Assembly (NCBI GenBank): GCA_038400315.1
Contig: CP151667.1
Span: 4,351,174-4,415,173, forward strand
DNA: 64,000 nt
Direction: 5' to 3'
Origin: Isosphaeraceae bacterium EP7
GTDB taxonomy: Bacteria; Planctomycetota; Planctomycetia; Isosphaerales; Isosphaeraceae
Notes under the pieces: generated by a model
Told to the model about the DNA's origin: nothing
What the model saw: only the letters and a program-made list of their open reading frames with translations
Database searches by the model: none
Part shown: one piece after another, positions 43,653-57,400 of the stretch
Layout of the letters: each line of letters opens with the position of its first letter
Numbering within the stretch: position 1 is the first letter of the stretch
Made by a program: the position numbers and the translations under genes

Positions 43653-46208
43653 TCACGACTCGGGGGGCGGCGGCTTCATCGCCTCGAGGCCCGCGCCCCA
43701 GGTGAACCTGTGCAGGCTCCCGGCCCATCGGTCGTGGACCTTCGGTCGACCGTCAGGTCCGATCTGCACCGCCGAGGCCAGCACGATCAAGGCCATGAGG
43801 ATCAGGCCCAGGCGTGGCCATGAACGGGGCCAGCCCGGATCGGCGTTTTCGGGCACCGGCGTCGCCAGTCGACGCGGCCAGGCCAGGCAGGCGAGCGAAG
43901 TCAGCAGCCCCCCGATGGTCAGGATCAAGCCTTCGGTCCATCGGGCCGGCTGATAGGTGAAGATCACCCGATGCTCGCCGGCGGGCATCGCCACGGCGCG
44001 GAAGGCCAGGTAGGCGGCCCGGATCGGGGCCGGCTTGCCGTCGAGGGTCGCCGACCAACCGGGATCGCCGGTGTCGGCGAGCACCAAGTAGGCCGACCCG
44101 GCCGAGGCGGTCGAGACTTCAACTCGCTCGGGCAGGTCGACTTCGATGGTCGCTCGTCCGCTCGCCTCCTGGTCTTCTCGGATCGGGCGGTCGGGATCCT
44201 CGACGACCAGATGGTCGGTCACCTTGATCGCAAGCGTGGCCATCGCCGCCCGGGCCGAAGGGATATCGGCGGCATAGACGGGGCGACCCATCAGCCTGGC
44301 CCTTGGTAATGCGAAGCGATTTGTATAGATGAATGCGGTCCCGACCTCCTCGGGTGGGCCCGGCAGGTTTTGCTGCCTCCGGCCGGTCACCCAGTGCGTG
44401 ACCCCTTCGAGGATGAACCTGCCCCCGGTCTTGCTGGCCTGATTCATGTAGTCGAGCAGCCGCTTCGGGATGATCGGCGTGGCCCCGAGCGCAGAACGCA
44501 GGCCCCAGATCGTCGGCAGGCTCCAGTCGAGGGTGTCGCGCACGGCGAAGAAGTCGATCGGCTCGGACGCGTACCCGGGCTCGCCGGCCGACAGCTTCGC
44601 GATCCCGAACAGCCGGATGAACGTCGGATCGGCCTTCAGGCGTTGGGCCGTCGCGGGCGGATTGGTCCAGTAGGACGGGGCGACCGTCGCGACGTCATTC
44701 CAGTGGGCTCCGAGCAGCTCGGCGATCACCACAATGGGGAGGAAGGAAGCGACCAAGGCACGATGTCCGGGCCTGGAACTGCGAATCGCCGCGAAGGCGA
44801 AGGCGATACCGAGGCTCGCGAGCGTCAGCGACCGCAGGCTTCCGACGATCAATTCCCGCCCGAGCCAGCGATATCGGGCCTGGTGGTATTCCTGGGCCCA
44901 CCGGCCGGGCTGGGTCCAGACCGGTGAATAGACAATCAGCAGGATGGGCACCGAAGCCAGGACCATCAGCAGGATGAGGCGTATTGGCCCCCGCAGACTC
45001 ACGGTCCCCGGCCGCGTCACTCGGTCGACCCCGACCGCGGCCAGAGCGGCGACCGCCATCGTCATCCAGAGGTGGAACCGCACCGGGATCCGCGAGCTGC
45101 CCACGATCGGGATCCGGTGAGCCAGGTCGAACAGGAACGTGAACCGGCCCAGCATCAGCATCGCCGAGACCCCGGCCAGCAGCACCCAGAACCCGACCCA
45201 TCGGTCCTTGTAGCGTCCGGCCCCGACCGCCGCGAGCATGATCGCGGTGATGCCGAGATAGGCGTTCATCTCGTGATAAGGGTAGAACCCGTCCATCCAG
45301 TCGGTGTCCCGCGCCCGCGTCCCGTAGGCTTCGCGCACGAGCAAGGTCGGCAGTAGCTCAGGGTGCCACGACCCATAGGTGAGGTCGTCCCAGGTCAATC
45401 CGCCCGCCCGCGGAGACCGGTCGAGCAGCTCTTTCGAAGGCATCCACTGGATCGCCGAGACCAGGCCCCCCAGCGCGATCGTCAGCCCGAGCGTCCCCAG
45501 CACGAAGGCCCTCGGCCGCCAGCTTACCTCGGTGGCCGCCCGATAGAGGCCGTAGGTCGTCAGCAGTCCGGAGGTCAGGATGACGTCCTGCAAGTGGCCG
45601 GCGAAGACCTGGCAGGCCAGCGCGAACCCGGCCAGGGCCACGCCCCGGAGCCTGCCCCCTGACCAGGCGCATTCCAGGCCCCAGAGGGCGAACGGCACGC
45701 TTGTGAGCGCATTGTTCATGCTGGTATGGATCAGGTGGGCCCACGTGAACCCGCCCAGCCCGCACACCGCGGCCCCCGCCAGGGCCCCGCCCGCCCCGAC
45801 ATGCCGCCTGAGCCAGCCATACGCCCCGAGTCCGGTCAGCCAGACCGACCCGACCGTGTCCAGGTTGAACGCTTGCCAGGTCGCCATCCAGGGATAGAGC
45901 ACATACTTGAGCGGGTGGAGATAGCCCGCCTGGCTCTCGGCGAAGAGAGGCAACCCGCAATAAAGATCGGGGCACCACCGCGAGAACCGCCCGGCCTTCA
46001 GCTCCCTGGCGAAGAACTCGCGATAAGCGTAGTTGATCTCGGTGATGTCGAAATAGAAGAGGGCCTTCGACAGCCGCACGACGTCCCAGAAGAAGAAGAC
46101 AATCGCCGCCGTCCAGACGGCCAGCGCCAGCAGATCCGCCAGGCCCCAACGCGGTGAGGCGGTCGGCTCGATGACGTCGGGAATCGGGGACGGCACTGCG
46201 GAATCCAT
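43653..46208 (-). CDS. YfhO-like large membrane protein
   Basis: An 851-residue polytopic protein with about 13 helices in the first 500 residues and two near the C-terminus, with a large extracytoplasmic beta-rich part between. The opening (ALFYFDITEINYAYREFFARELKAGRFSRWCPDLYCGLPLFAESQAGYLHP) is the YfhO-type start; such proteins belong to the GT-C-like group and have been linked to lipoteichoic-acid glycosylation in Firmicutes (family knowledge). FTYQPARWTEGLILTIGG near the end is also typical. It lies 9 bases after the stop of the GT39-like gene on the same strand, so they are likely one unit. Acceptor unknown. Confidence 0.82.
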   Translation of the reverse strand: MDSAVPSPIPDVIEPTASPRWGLADLLALAVWTAAIVFFFWDVVRLSKALFYFDITEINYAYREFFARELKAGRFSRWCPDLYCGLPLFAESQAGYLHPLKYVLYPWMATWQAFNLDTVGSVWLTGLGAYGWLRRHVGAGGALAGAAVCGLGGFTWAHLIHTSMNNALTSVPFALWGLECAWSGGRLRGVALAGFALACQVFAGHLQDVILTSGLLTTYGLYRAATEVSWRPRAFVLGTLGLTIALGGLVSAIQWMPSKELLDRSPRAGGLTWDDLTYGSWHPELLPTLLVREAYGTRARDTDWMDGFYPYHEMNAYLGITAIMLAAVGAGRYKDRWVGFWVLLAGVSAMLMLGRFTFLFDLAHRIPIVGSSRIPVRFHLWMTMAVAALAAVGVDRVTRPGTVSLRGPIRLILLMVLASVPILLIVYSPVWTQPGRWAQEYHQARYRWLGRELIVGSLRSLTLASLGIAFAFAAIRSSRPGHRALVASFLPIVVIAELLGAHWNDVATVAPSYWTNPPATAQRLKADPTFIRLFGIAKLSAGEPGYASEPIDFFAVRDTLDWSLPTIWGLRSALGATPIIPKRLLDYMNQASKTGGRFILEGVTHWVTGRRQQNLPGPPEEVGTAFIYTNRFALPRARLMGRPVYAADIPSARAAMATLAIKVTDHLVVEDPDRPIREDQEASGRATIEVDLPERVEVSTASAGSAYLVLADTGDPGWSATLDGKPAPIRAAYLAFRAVAMPAGEHRVIFTYQPARWTEGLILTIGGLLTSLACLAWPRRLATPVPENADPGWPRSWPRLGLILMALIVLASAVQIGPDGRPKVHDRWAGSLHRFTWGAGLEAMKPPPPES

Positions 46209-46217
46209 GGCGATGGC

Positions 46218-47807
46218 TCAGGGGGCTTCGAGGATCGTGACGCCCCGGGTACGGAAGACGGGCCTGGCGCCCTGCTTCAGTGCCTCGGCGGCGAAGAACT
46301 GAGACTCGGCCGCGGGCCGGACCATCGTCCATCTCGGGGCCCCGTCGGCCGGCCAGGGTCGGCGTTCTGGGAAGCGATTCGGGAAGACGGGGAACGGCAC
46401 CCCTTCAAGGCGTCCGCCAACGAGGAAGGCCAGGCGATAGGCGTCCCAGTAGCCGGCGAAGAGATGAGTGACCTCGGGATGTTCGATCAGCCAGGCGAGA
46501 GTCGGGTCGTCGATGGCCGTGCGGACGGGTCGAGAGCCCTCGTCGATCCATCCGAGCCGGCGATAATATTCGGCCGTGTCGAGCGTCATGATCAGCGACA
46601 GTCCGGCGGCAAGCACGGAGGCGACAGCCAGGCCACACGGGCCACGCGATGAGAGCCTGGCCGCCAGCAGACCGAAACCCGACGAGGCCGCCGGGATCAG
46701 AAAGACGAGATATCGGTAGTTATCCGAGTTAAAAATATTCCGATTCAAAACGAATCCGGCGGCTACACCGACCGACGCCAGGGCCAGGGTCCGCCGCACC
46801 GCACGGGCGGCCCGAGCGTCGGAGGCCTCGCGAACGATCAGCAGCGAGATGACCGAGGCGGCGAACAGGCCGAGTCCGGTCACCGTGGCAATCACCGCAA
46901 CCGGGCCAATCTCGGAGGCACCTCGAATCGGAGGGCGGCCTGGCAGTGCGGTGGGGGCGGGCTCGGCCTGGAATCCGGGCAGGCGATGACCGGCGACCAG
47001 GCGGGGAAGGCAGTCAAGCAGCAAGATTTTCGCATGCGCCGCCAGGACGCTCGGCTTATAGATCGGCGCAAACTGCTCGGCGTACGCGTCATGCGGCTCG
47101 AAGTGCTGGCCCGCAAGGTAAGGGGTGAATCCCAGGGCCAGAGCCGGCAGAAACGAACCCAATGCGACAAGGCCATCGCGTCCGAAACCATTCGCGGCCC
47201 ACGCCCAACTGCACGCCAGCCCGATCGAAGCCAGAGTCACGACGAACATCGAGTCGACATACAACCCGAGGCCGCACCAGAGCCCCAACGCGGCCGCTCG
47301 CAAGACACTCGGCCGGGCCATCGTCGCGCCCAGCCCCGCGATCGCGACCGCATGCCAGGCGGTCACGAGCAAGTGGCCGCCGGTGATCCGGCCGGAGAGC
47401 CAGACGACGCCCGTCGACCCGAAGGCCAGTGGCACCAGCGACCAGGCGGCGGCATTCGGGCCAAACCCGCGCCAGCAAGCGAGGAAGCTCGCCGTTACCA
47501 CCAACCCCCAGGCAACCGTGCCGCCGCTGACCAGGGTGATCGGCGATGCCCCCCAGACCTTGGCCTGGACCCAGGAGAGCAGGACGGGCGGAGTGCCGAT
47601 GTGCGGCGTGCCCGGGTAGTGCCATCGCCAGTGGCCGTCGAGGGCCTCGAACAGCGTGAGCCCGTCGACGGCCAGGTCGCTATCGAGGTGATCGGCCGCA
47701 TTCAGGACGAGCGGGACGCGGACGAGCGATGACCAGGCGATCGCCAGGATCAAGATCGCCCAGGGCCAGAGCGGGCGTCGCGGCGTCGCGGCGATGGGGT
47801 CGATCAT
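46218..47807 (-). CDS. GT39/ArnT-like membrane glycosyltransferase
   Basis: A 529-residue protein with about 11 membrane helices. After the first helix comes HLDSDLAVDGLTLFEALDGHWRWHYPGTPHIGTPP, an Asp-containing loop of the kind used by GT-C enzymes to bind a polyprenyl-phosphate sugar. It ends in a soluble extracytoplasmic domain with GYWDAYRLAFLVGGRLEGVPF. GT39-type enzymes move a sugar from polyprenyl phosphate to a protein or lipid (family knowledge). It is paired with the YfhO-like gene 9 bases downstream; the Dpm1-like enzyme at 38 kb could supply the donor. ATG 47807 is a clean start. Confidence 0.72.
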   Translation of the reverse strand: MIDPIAATPRRPLWPWAILILAIAWSSLVRVPLVLNAADHLDSDLAVDGLTLFEALDGHWRWHYPGTPHIGTPPVLLSWVQAKVWGASPITLVSGGTVAWGLVVTASFLACWRGFGPNAAAWSLVPLAFGSTGVVWLSGRITGGHLLVTAWHAVAIAGLGATMARPSVLRAAALGLWCGLGLYVDSMFVVTLASIGLACSWAWAANGFGRDGLVALGSFLPALALGFTPYLAGQHFEPHDAYAEQFAPIYKPSVLAAHAKILLLDCLPRLVAGHRLPGFQAEPAPTALPGRPPIRGASEIGPVAVIATVTGLGLFAASVISLLIVREASDARAARAVRRTLALASVGVAAGFVLNRNIFNSDNYRYLVFLIPAASSGFGLLAARLSSRGPCGLAVASVLAAGLSLIMTLDTAEYYRRLGWIDEGSRPVRTAIDDPTLAWLIEHPEVTHLFAGYWDAYRLAFLVGGRLEGVPFPVFPNRFPERRPWPADGAPRWTMVRPAAESQFFAAEALKQGARPVFRTRGVTILEAP

Positions 47808-47844
47808 TGGTCGGGGTTTCTGCCGCCTCAGTCACAATGTTGGA

Positions 47845-48429
47845 TCAGGGAAAGAAGTCGGCCACGGCGCAGCGGAAGCCTGGAAGCTCGGGCAGGTTTT
47901 CCAGGGTATCCGAATCTTCGTAGGTCAGCGGGGCTTGCTCATCTCCGCGGTAGAGTACGACCTTCTTCGACTTGGGATAAACGATCAAGACGACCATCAC
48001 GCCGACATTCAGATATTCTCCCACCTTCGTCAGGATTTCGCCGCGACGATCGCCGGGCGAGACAAGCTCGACGACGAGATCCGGAGGAATTTCTGGGAGG
48101 ATGATCGTCACATCAATCGGAAGACGAGCAAAGCTGAAATAAGAAACGTCGGCCCCGCGTACCGAGTCGGGGCCAGCCGTGGTTTTGACGGCCGTATCGT
48201 TGCAGAGCGCATATCCGTGGCCGGTCTCGTGGCCAAAGTTGCCGAGGATGCGGTTAATCTTCGAGCAGACAAACCCGTGAAGGAAGTTCGGCGGGCTCAT
48301 CTCGACCACCTTCCCGCGGACCAGTTCCAGGCGTCGGCCGTCGTCGGGCAGGTCCATGTACTGGTCCGCGGTCATCAAGGGCTCCCCGATCGGGGGTGGC
48401 ACCTTCGCTTCCTCGGTCGAAGTCGCCAT
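47845..48429 (-). CDS. Uma2/DUF820 family putative restriction-fold nuclease
   Basis: A 194-residue protein of the Uma2 (DUF820) family, with a PD-(D/E)xK-like fold. Visible are the opening MTADQYMDLPDDGRRLELVRGKVVEMSPP, RGADVSYFS with Asp94, and PDLVVELVSPGDR with Glu121. These families are abundant in cyanobacteria and planctomycetes, and their job is uncertain (family knowledge). ATG 48429 is the family start. It lies 37 bases from the GT39-like gene and 39 bases from the radical SAM gene on the same strand, but its function does not suggest an operon. Orphan here. Confidence 0.87.
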   Translation of the reverse strand: MATSTEEAKVPPPIGEPLMTADQYMDLPDDGRRLELVRGKVVEMSPPNFLHGFVCSKINRILGNFGHETGHGYALCNDTAVKTTAGPDSVRGADVSYFSFARLPIDVTIILPEIPPDLVVELVSPGDRRGEILTKVGEYLNVGVMVVLIVYPKSKKVVLYRGDEQAPLTYEDSDTLENLPELPGFRCAVADFFP

Positions 48430-48468
48430 CGGATGCCTCCTCGTCCTGGAGAGCGCCGGGTCGCCTGC

Positions 48469-50262
48469 TCAGACGGCCCCGGCCATGGCTTCGAGCTGGA
48501 TGACGGAGCGGTTCTGCTCCTTGGCCAGGTAGTCTCGGCCCTTCTTGACGAGGATATGGTCCCAGGGGAGGACTTCTTCGATGGGCCGGTCGCGCTGGGA
48601 GTAGAAGCCGACGTCGATGCCCAGGTCGTCGAAGGCTTTCCACCAGATCTTCGGCTGGAAGTGCTCGGTCCAGGCGTCGAGGCGGGCACCCTGACGCCAG
48701 GCCTCTTCCAGGGCGGGGGAGACCCGGCGGTCGCCGCGGGTGAGGATGCCTTCGAGCATGCTGGTCTCGATGTCGTGGCACTTGACAGTGACCGACTTCA
48801 TCCGGACGCGCGACCGGAGATATTTGTGGGCCCAGCGGAAGTATTCCCGTTCACGCATCCCGTTCCACTGGTAGGGGGTGTGGGGCTTGGGGATGAAGTT
48901 GGAGATACTGGCGAGGACCTCGGCGTTGCGGCCGGTGACCTCCCTGCCGATCTTGGAGAGTGTCTCGGCCATCTCGATGATGCCGTCGAGGTCGGCCTGG
49001 CGCTCGCCGGGCAGGCCGCACATGAAGTAGAGCTTGACCTTCTTCCAGCCTCGCTTGAACGCCTCGGCCGCCCCCTCGTAGAGGTCCCGATTGTCGATCG
49101 GCTTGCGGATCTGCTCGCGCATGTCGTCGCGGGCCACTTCCGGGGCCAGCGTCAGGCCGCCCCGGCGCCCCTCGTCGAGCAGTGCCGGGATCTTCTTCAG
49201 GGTCTCGGTGATCCGCAGGCTGGGCAGCGAGATCTTCACGCCAAGAGGGGTGAAGACCTCGCTCATCTTCGTGACCAACTCCTCGAAGTGCGGGTAGTCG
49301 CTGGTGGACAGCGAGAGCAGGCTGATCTCGTCGTAGCCGGTGTTCTTGTAGCTCTCCATCGCCGCCTTGAGGATCGTCTCGACGGTCCGATAGCGCAGCG
49401 GGCGCTTGATGACGGTGCTCTGGCAGAAGCGGCACTGCCAGGGGCACCCGCGCATGATCTCGATGGCGATCCGGTCGTGGGCCGTTTCGACGAACGGGAT
49501 GATTGGGCTGGTGGGCAGGGGGCTGGCGTTGAAGTCGTCGATCACGCTGGCGCGGATGGTCTCGGGGACGTCATCCCTGGTGCGGTCGAAGCCTTCGAAG
49601 GCGCCTTCGGCGGAGTATCGAGGCTCGTAGAACCTGGGAGCATAGGCCCAGGGGACCTGACCGACGATCTTCGCCAGCTTGTCCTCGCGGGACAGGCCGC
49701 TCCCCTTCATCGACAGCCAGAGCTCGCAGACCTTCGGCAGGCTCGGCTCGCCGTCGCCCACGACGAAGAGGTCAATATAAGGGGCGAGCAACTCGGGGTT
49801 CTGGGCGCCGGGCCCGCCGGCGATGACGAGCGTGTCCTCGTCCAGGCGGTTGACCGCGTGGAGCGGGAGGCCGCCGAGGTCGAGCATCGTCAGGACGTTC
49901 GTGTAGCAGATCTCGTACTGGAGCGAGAAGCCGAGGACGTCGAACTTGCTCAGCGGGGTGAACGTCTCCAGGCTGTAGAGCGGCAGGCCGTGCTCGCGCA
50001 GCTTGGTTTCGAAGTCGGGCATGGGGGTGAACGACCGCTCGCAGGCCCAGCCGGCGTCGTTCATCAGGCTGTAGAGCACCTGCAAGCCGTGGTGGCTCAT
50101 CCCGAGCGTGTAGGCATCGGGGAAGGCCATGCAGAGCGTGCCGACGCACTCGCGGTGGTCCTTGCGGGTGGAGTTCCGCTCGCCCCCCAGGTACTGCGCC
50201 GGCATCTGCACGTCCATGAGGATGCGTGAGGTGATGTAATCCTTCAGGGCCGTGTTGAGCAT
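48469..50262 (-). CDS. B12-binding-type radical SAM protein (TIGR03960 group)
   Basis: A 597-residue radical SAM enzyme. The first 200 residues resemble a B12-binding-like domain (FPDAYTLGMSHHGLQVLYSL, AGGPGAQNPELLAPYIDLFVVGDGEP), and the radical SAM cluster is CPWQCRFC with Cys273, Cys277 and Cys280. The cysteine spacing CX3CX2C is classic. The length and the opening MLNTALKDYITSRIL fit the TIGR03960 group, whose substrate is not established. In many genomes a DUF2344 partner follows; it is absent here. The gene is 138 bases from metH on the same strand, both being B12-linked families. Confidence 0.9.
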   Translation of the reverse strand: MLNTALKDYITSRILMDVQMPAQYLGGERNSTRKDHRECVGTLCMAFPDAYTLGMSHHGLQVLYSLMNDAGWACERSFTPMPDFETKLREHGLPLYSLETFTPLSKFDVLGFSLQYEICYTNVLTMLDLGGLPLHAVNRLDEDTLVIAGGPGAQNPELLAPYIDLFVVGDGEPSLPKVCELWLSMKGSGLSREDKLAKIVGQVPWAYAPRFYEPRYSAEGAFEGFDRTRDDVPETIRASVIDDFNASPLPTSPIIPFVETAHDRIAIEIMRGCPWQCRFCQSTVIKRPLRYRTVETILKAAMESYKNTGYDEISLLSLSTSDYPHFEELVTKMSEVFTPLGVKISLPSLRITETLKKIPALLDEGRRGGLTLAPEVARDDMREQIRKPIDNRDLYEGAAEAFKRGWKKVKLYFMCGLPGERQADLDGIIEMAETLSKIGREVTGRNAEVLASISNFIPKPHTPYQWNGMREREYFRWAHKYLRSRVRMKSVTVKCHDIETSMLEGILTRGDRRVSPALEEAWRQGARLDAWTEHFQPKIWWKAFDDLGIDVGFYSQRDRPIEEVLPWDHILVKKGRDYLAKEQNRSVIQLEAMAGAV

Positions 50263-50400
50263 GCGGGCAACTCCGGATACGTCGGCTTGAGCGTGTGCGA
50301 ATGGGGCGTCGGCCGGGAATAAGCCTCCCGGTGGACGAGTCGTTCGAATTCCTCGGCGGCCCGTCGAGAGAGACCTCGCCGGGCCGTCCGCGTCCCGGAG

Positions 50401-54129
<3,729 letters not shown>

Positions 54130-54492
54130 CGTTGACTCTCGGAGGGGACGGTTCGATCGAGACCGGCGGGGCGGGACCATCGCGGGCAGAACCCGTCCAA
54201 TGTCTCACGCCGCCGTGAGCCGCTCACCAACGAATTATGAGTGCACCCAGGAAAGGGTGTCAAGCTCCGCATCGCGGGGCTTGTACTGGCCATCCGTCCA
54301 AAGCGCGATGACACCCCCGACTCTTCCGAATTCCCGAGTTCTCAGGTGGATTTTCGAGCTCCAACTGAGAATCTGGGTTTGATGCAAAGAATGGGTTGAG
54401 TTGAAAGATCGTCGGGCCGATGAAGTTCGGAAAGCCGCATTGGACCGACCAGGTTTCCCTTTTGAGACGGCAACCCCGCGAGGACGCTGACG
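54130..54492. other. 363-base divergent region between metH and the giant surface protein
   Basis: No gene is supported. The region must hold the promoters of both genes. It contains a hairpin CTCACG-CCGC-CGTGAG (54204-54219) near metH and a cluster of strong stems at 54244-54316 described separately. The A+T content rises near 54320-54420, a likely promoter area for the plus-strand gene, but no clear boxes were found. Confidence 0.5.
54204..54316. promoter_or_regulatory. Structured element with mutually exclusive stems, candidate leader RNA
   Basis: Three features lie together. Hairpin 1: CACCC (54244-54248) with GGGTG (54255-54259). Hairpin 2: a 10-bp stem at 54261-54270 with 54274-54283 around a 3-base loop; in plus-strand RNA it is complete with one U-G pair, and in minus-strand RNA it has one mismatch. 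An alternative long-range stem pairs GGGTGTCA (54255-54262) with TGACACCC (54309-54316), and this pairing cannot coexist with hairpin 1. A further 6-bp hairpin is at 54204-54219. Switching between two structures is typical of riboswitches, but no known consensus was recognised. It could serve either divergent gene. Confidence 0.35.
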
Positions 54493-57400
54493 ATGCGGCG
54501 CCGACTGCCCGATTCACGTGCCGTGGTTGGGACGATGTCGACCCGCAACGCGGCCCATCGCCCCGTGTTCGACTCCCTCGAACGGCGACGCCTGCTGGCC
54601 ACCTTCATTGTGTTGAACACGAACGACGCCGGCGAGTCTTCGTTACGAGACGCGATGGATCTGGCCAACATGTCGGGCCAGGCCAGCACGATCGAGTTCC
54701 GCATCCCCACGCAGTCTCCGGTGATCGAGACACTCGTGGTCAACTCGCCCCTGCCGGTGATGACCGTCCCGATCTCCATCGACGCGACGACCCAGCTCGG
54801 CTACAGCCAGATCCTCCGCCCCGTGGTCGAGTTGAGGCCGCAATTTGACCAGGGAAACGCGGCGTTCCGCGGGGCCGGCCTGGTGCTGCGTGGGGGTAAT
54901 AGCTCGGTCCTGGGCCTGGCCATTGGTGGGTTCGATGGCGAGGGGATTCTGCTTTCGGGCGGTAGCAATCGGATCCTGGGAAGCTACGTCGGCACAGACG
55001 CCACGGGGACCGTCGCCGTCCCCAACGCGGGTGATGGCGTGTTGATTCAGGGGGGTACCGGCGACCAGATCGGTGGCCCTGGGTTGTCCGAGCGGAACAT
55101 CCTCTCCGGCAACGGCGGGTCATACCAGCCGTCGAGGTCCCTCCCGGCCGCAATCGGCTCAGTCGCGGTTGTTGCGTCCGCTTATCAGACGGGAACCGAC
55201 CGGTCGCTGGGCTCATTCGTCGCCACCTCAGCCATCAGCGGATCGATCACGGTGGACAGATCGATCGACGGCGTGAATTTTCAGCGGATTCAGACGCTCG
55301 GCTCGAACTCACCCGACGGGATCGTTTCGGGCGACTTCAATGCGGACGGCTTGAATGATCTGGCCGTCTCATCCAATAATTCGCGGCAGATCCAGGTCTT
55401 CCTGTGCCAGGCCGACGGCACGTTCTCGGCCCTGACTCCGATCGACCTCGATGGCTCCCCGAGCCCCTTGGTCGTGGGCAATTTCAATGGCGACAGCCTT
55501 CCCGATCTCGCGGTCGCCGTCTCCTCATCGGACAGCGTTCCTCCCGGAATCGCCGTCTTCCTGGGTCTTGGCGATGGACTCTTCTCGCAGGGGGCCACCA
55601 CGCCGACCGACCGGTTCCTCACCTCGATCACGACGGGACGCCTCTTCGGCTCCAGCGTCGATGACATCGCGGGGGTGAACGAAGAGCCCAGTACTCTCAC
55701 CGTCTTGAAGAACGACGGCCTAGGCGGATTCTCGGTCGATTCCACGACGAGCCTGACCCATACTCCCTCAAGGATCGTCTCAGGCGAGTTCGTGACGGCC
55801 GGGGTTTTCGATCTCGCGGTCTCTGACAAATTCAATTCGACGGTGACGATCCTCAATAACCTGGGGAACGGAAGTTTCTCGGAGTCCAGCCCGATGCCAG
55901 CCGGGGCCTTCCCGTCGGCCATGGCCACCGGAGACTTCAACGGGGATGGTCTCACCGATCTGGTTGTCGCGGACTCGGAAATTAATTCGAGTTCATTGCT
56001 CCTCTTTCAGCATGGTCCGACCAGTCTCATTCCGACCCTGCGGATTCCCGTGGGACCGGGGCCGCTCGGCGTCTCGATCGCCGACCTTGACGGCGACGGC
56101 AGGCCTGACTTTTCGACCGCCCAGTCCGAGGACAGCACGGTTGGCCTGGTCCTGAGTCGCAATTCCGCGCGGGGCTTGCACGTTGTCAATGCCACCGGCA
56201 CCACGGTCCAGGGAAATCTGATCGGCATCGATGTCACCGCCACAAACGCCCTCTCGAACTATGGCGGCGGCATCGGAGTCGAAGATTCGTCGGGCGTGGT
56301 CCTCGGTGGCGAACAGATTGGCCAGGGCAACGTCATCTCGGCCAACGGCGTCGGCGTGATTCCCGGCAGCGGCATCAGCGTGGTCAGGTCGCCTTCGACC
56401 TTGATCGCGGGGAACAGGATCGGGGCCGACGTCCGAGGCAACAGCAGCGATGGAATCTCGCTGGTCGATAGCCGGGGAGCGATCATCGGCGGTGCGGGCG
56501 GGTTCGGCGGCAATCTGATCTCGGGCAACGGCGGTTCGGGCATCCTGGTCGTCGGCATTGATAGCGCGGGAACGGGAATTTACGGCAATCGAATCGGCAC
56601 CGACGCGTTGGGCCTGTCCGCACTTTCCAACGCCCAGTCGGGAGTTACGCTGGCAGGTGGGGCGAATCTGGTCGCCATCGGCGGAGATGGAGTTGGCCAG
56701 GGCAACCTCATCTCGGGAAACGGCGTGCACGGGGTCGTGCTCACGACGGGATCGAATCGAAACACGTTGGTCGGCAATCGGATCGGCACCGACGCCGCAG
56801 GCCAGGCCGCGATCCCCAATGCCCAGGCCGGCGTGGCCCTCTCGGGAGTTGACGTCGTCCAGAACCAGATCGGTAGCAGGACGCCCTTCGGCATGCCCGC
56901 CTCGGGCGAGGGCTACGGCTCGGGCAACCTGATCTCGGGAAACGCGGCGCACGGCATCCAGTTGCTCGATGGGACAACCGGCAACGAGATCCTGAGCAAT
57001 TTCATCGGCTCGAATTTCGACGGCACAAGGCCCATCGGCAATGCCCAGGGCGGCATCGTGCTGATGGGAGCGAATCCCTCGGGAAACATCATCGGAGACC
57101 TGTCCGATTTCCGCGGCCCGAATCTGATCTCGGGCAACGGGCTCTTCGGCGTCCTGCTGAGCGGAGTGGGCACGACGCTCCTGCGATCCAACTTGATCGG
57201 CACCACCGCCGATGGCCAGAATGCGCTGGGCAACTCGGGTTCGGGCGTCATCGTGCAAGACTCCCAGGTCGTCATCGGCGGTGCGGTCCTCGGTTACGGC
57301 AATACAATCTCTTCCAACGAGCTGGCCGGGCTCCTGATCACCGGAGGAGGTTCCTCCGGCTTGCGAGTGGGGAACAACCGCGTCGGGGTCGGTTCGACGA

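Noticed and set aside
54130-54330. Cobalamin, SAM or SAH riboswitch for metH
   Set aside because: I could not match a conserved core of any of these by eye, so only a structured element is reported.
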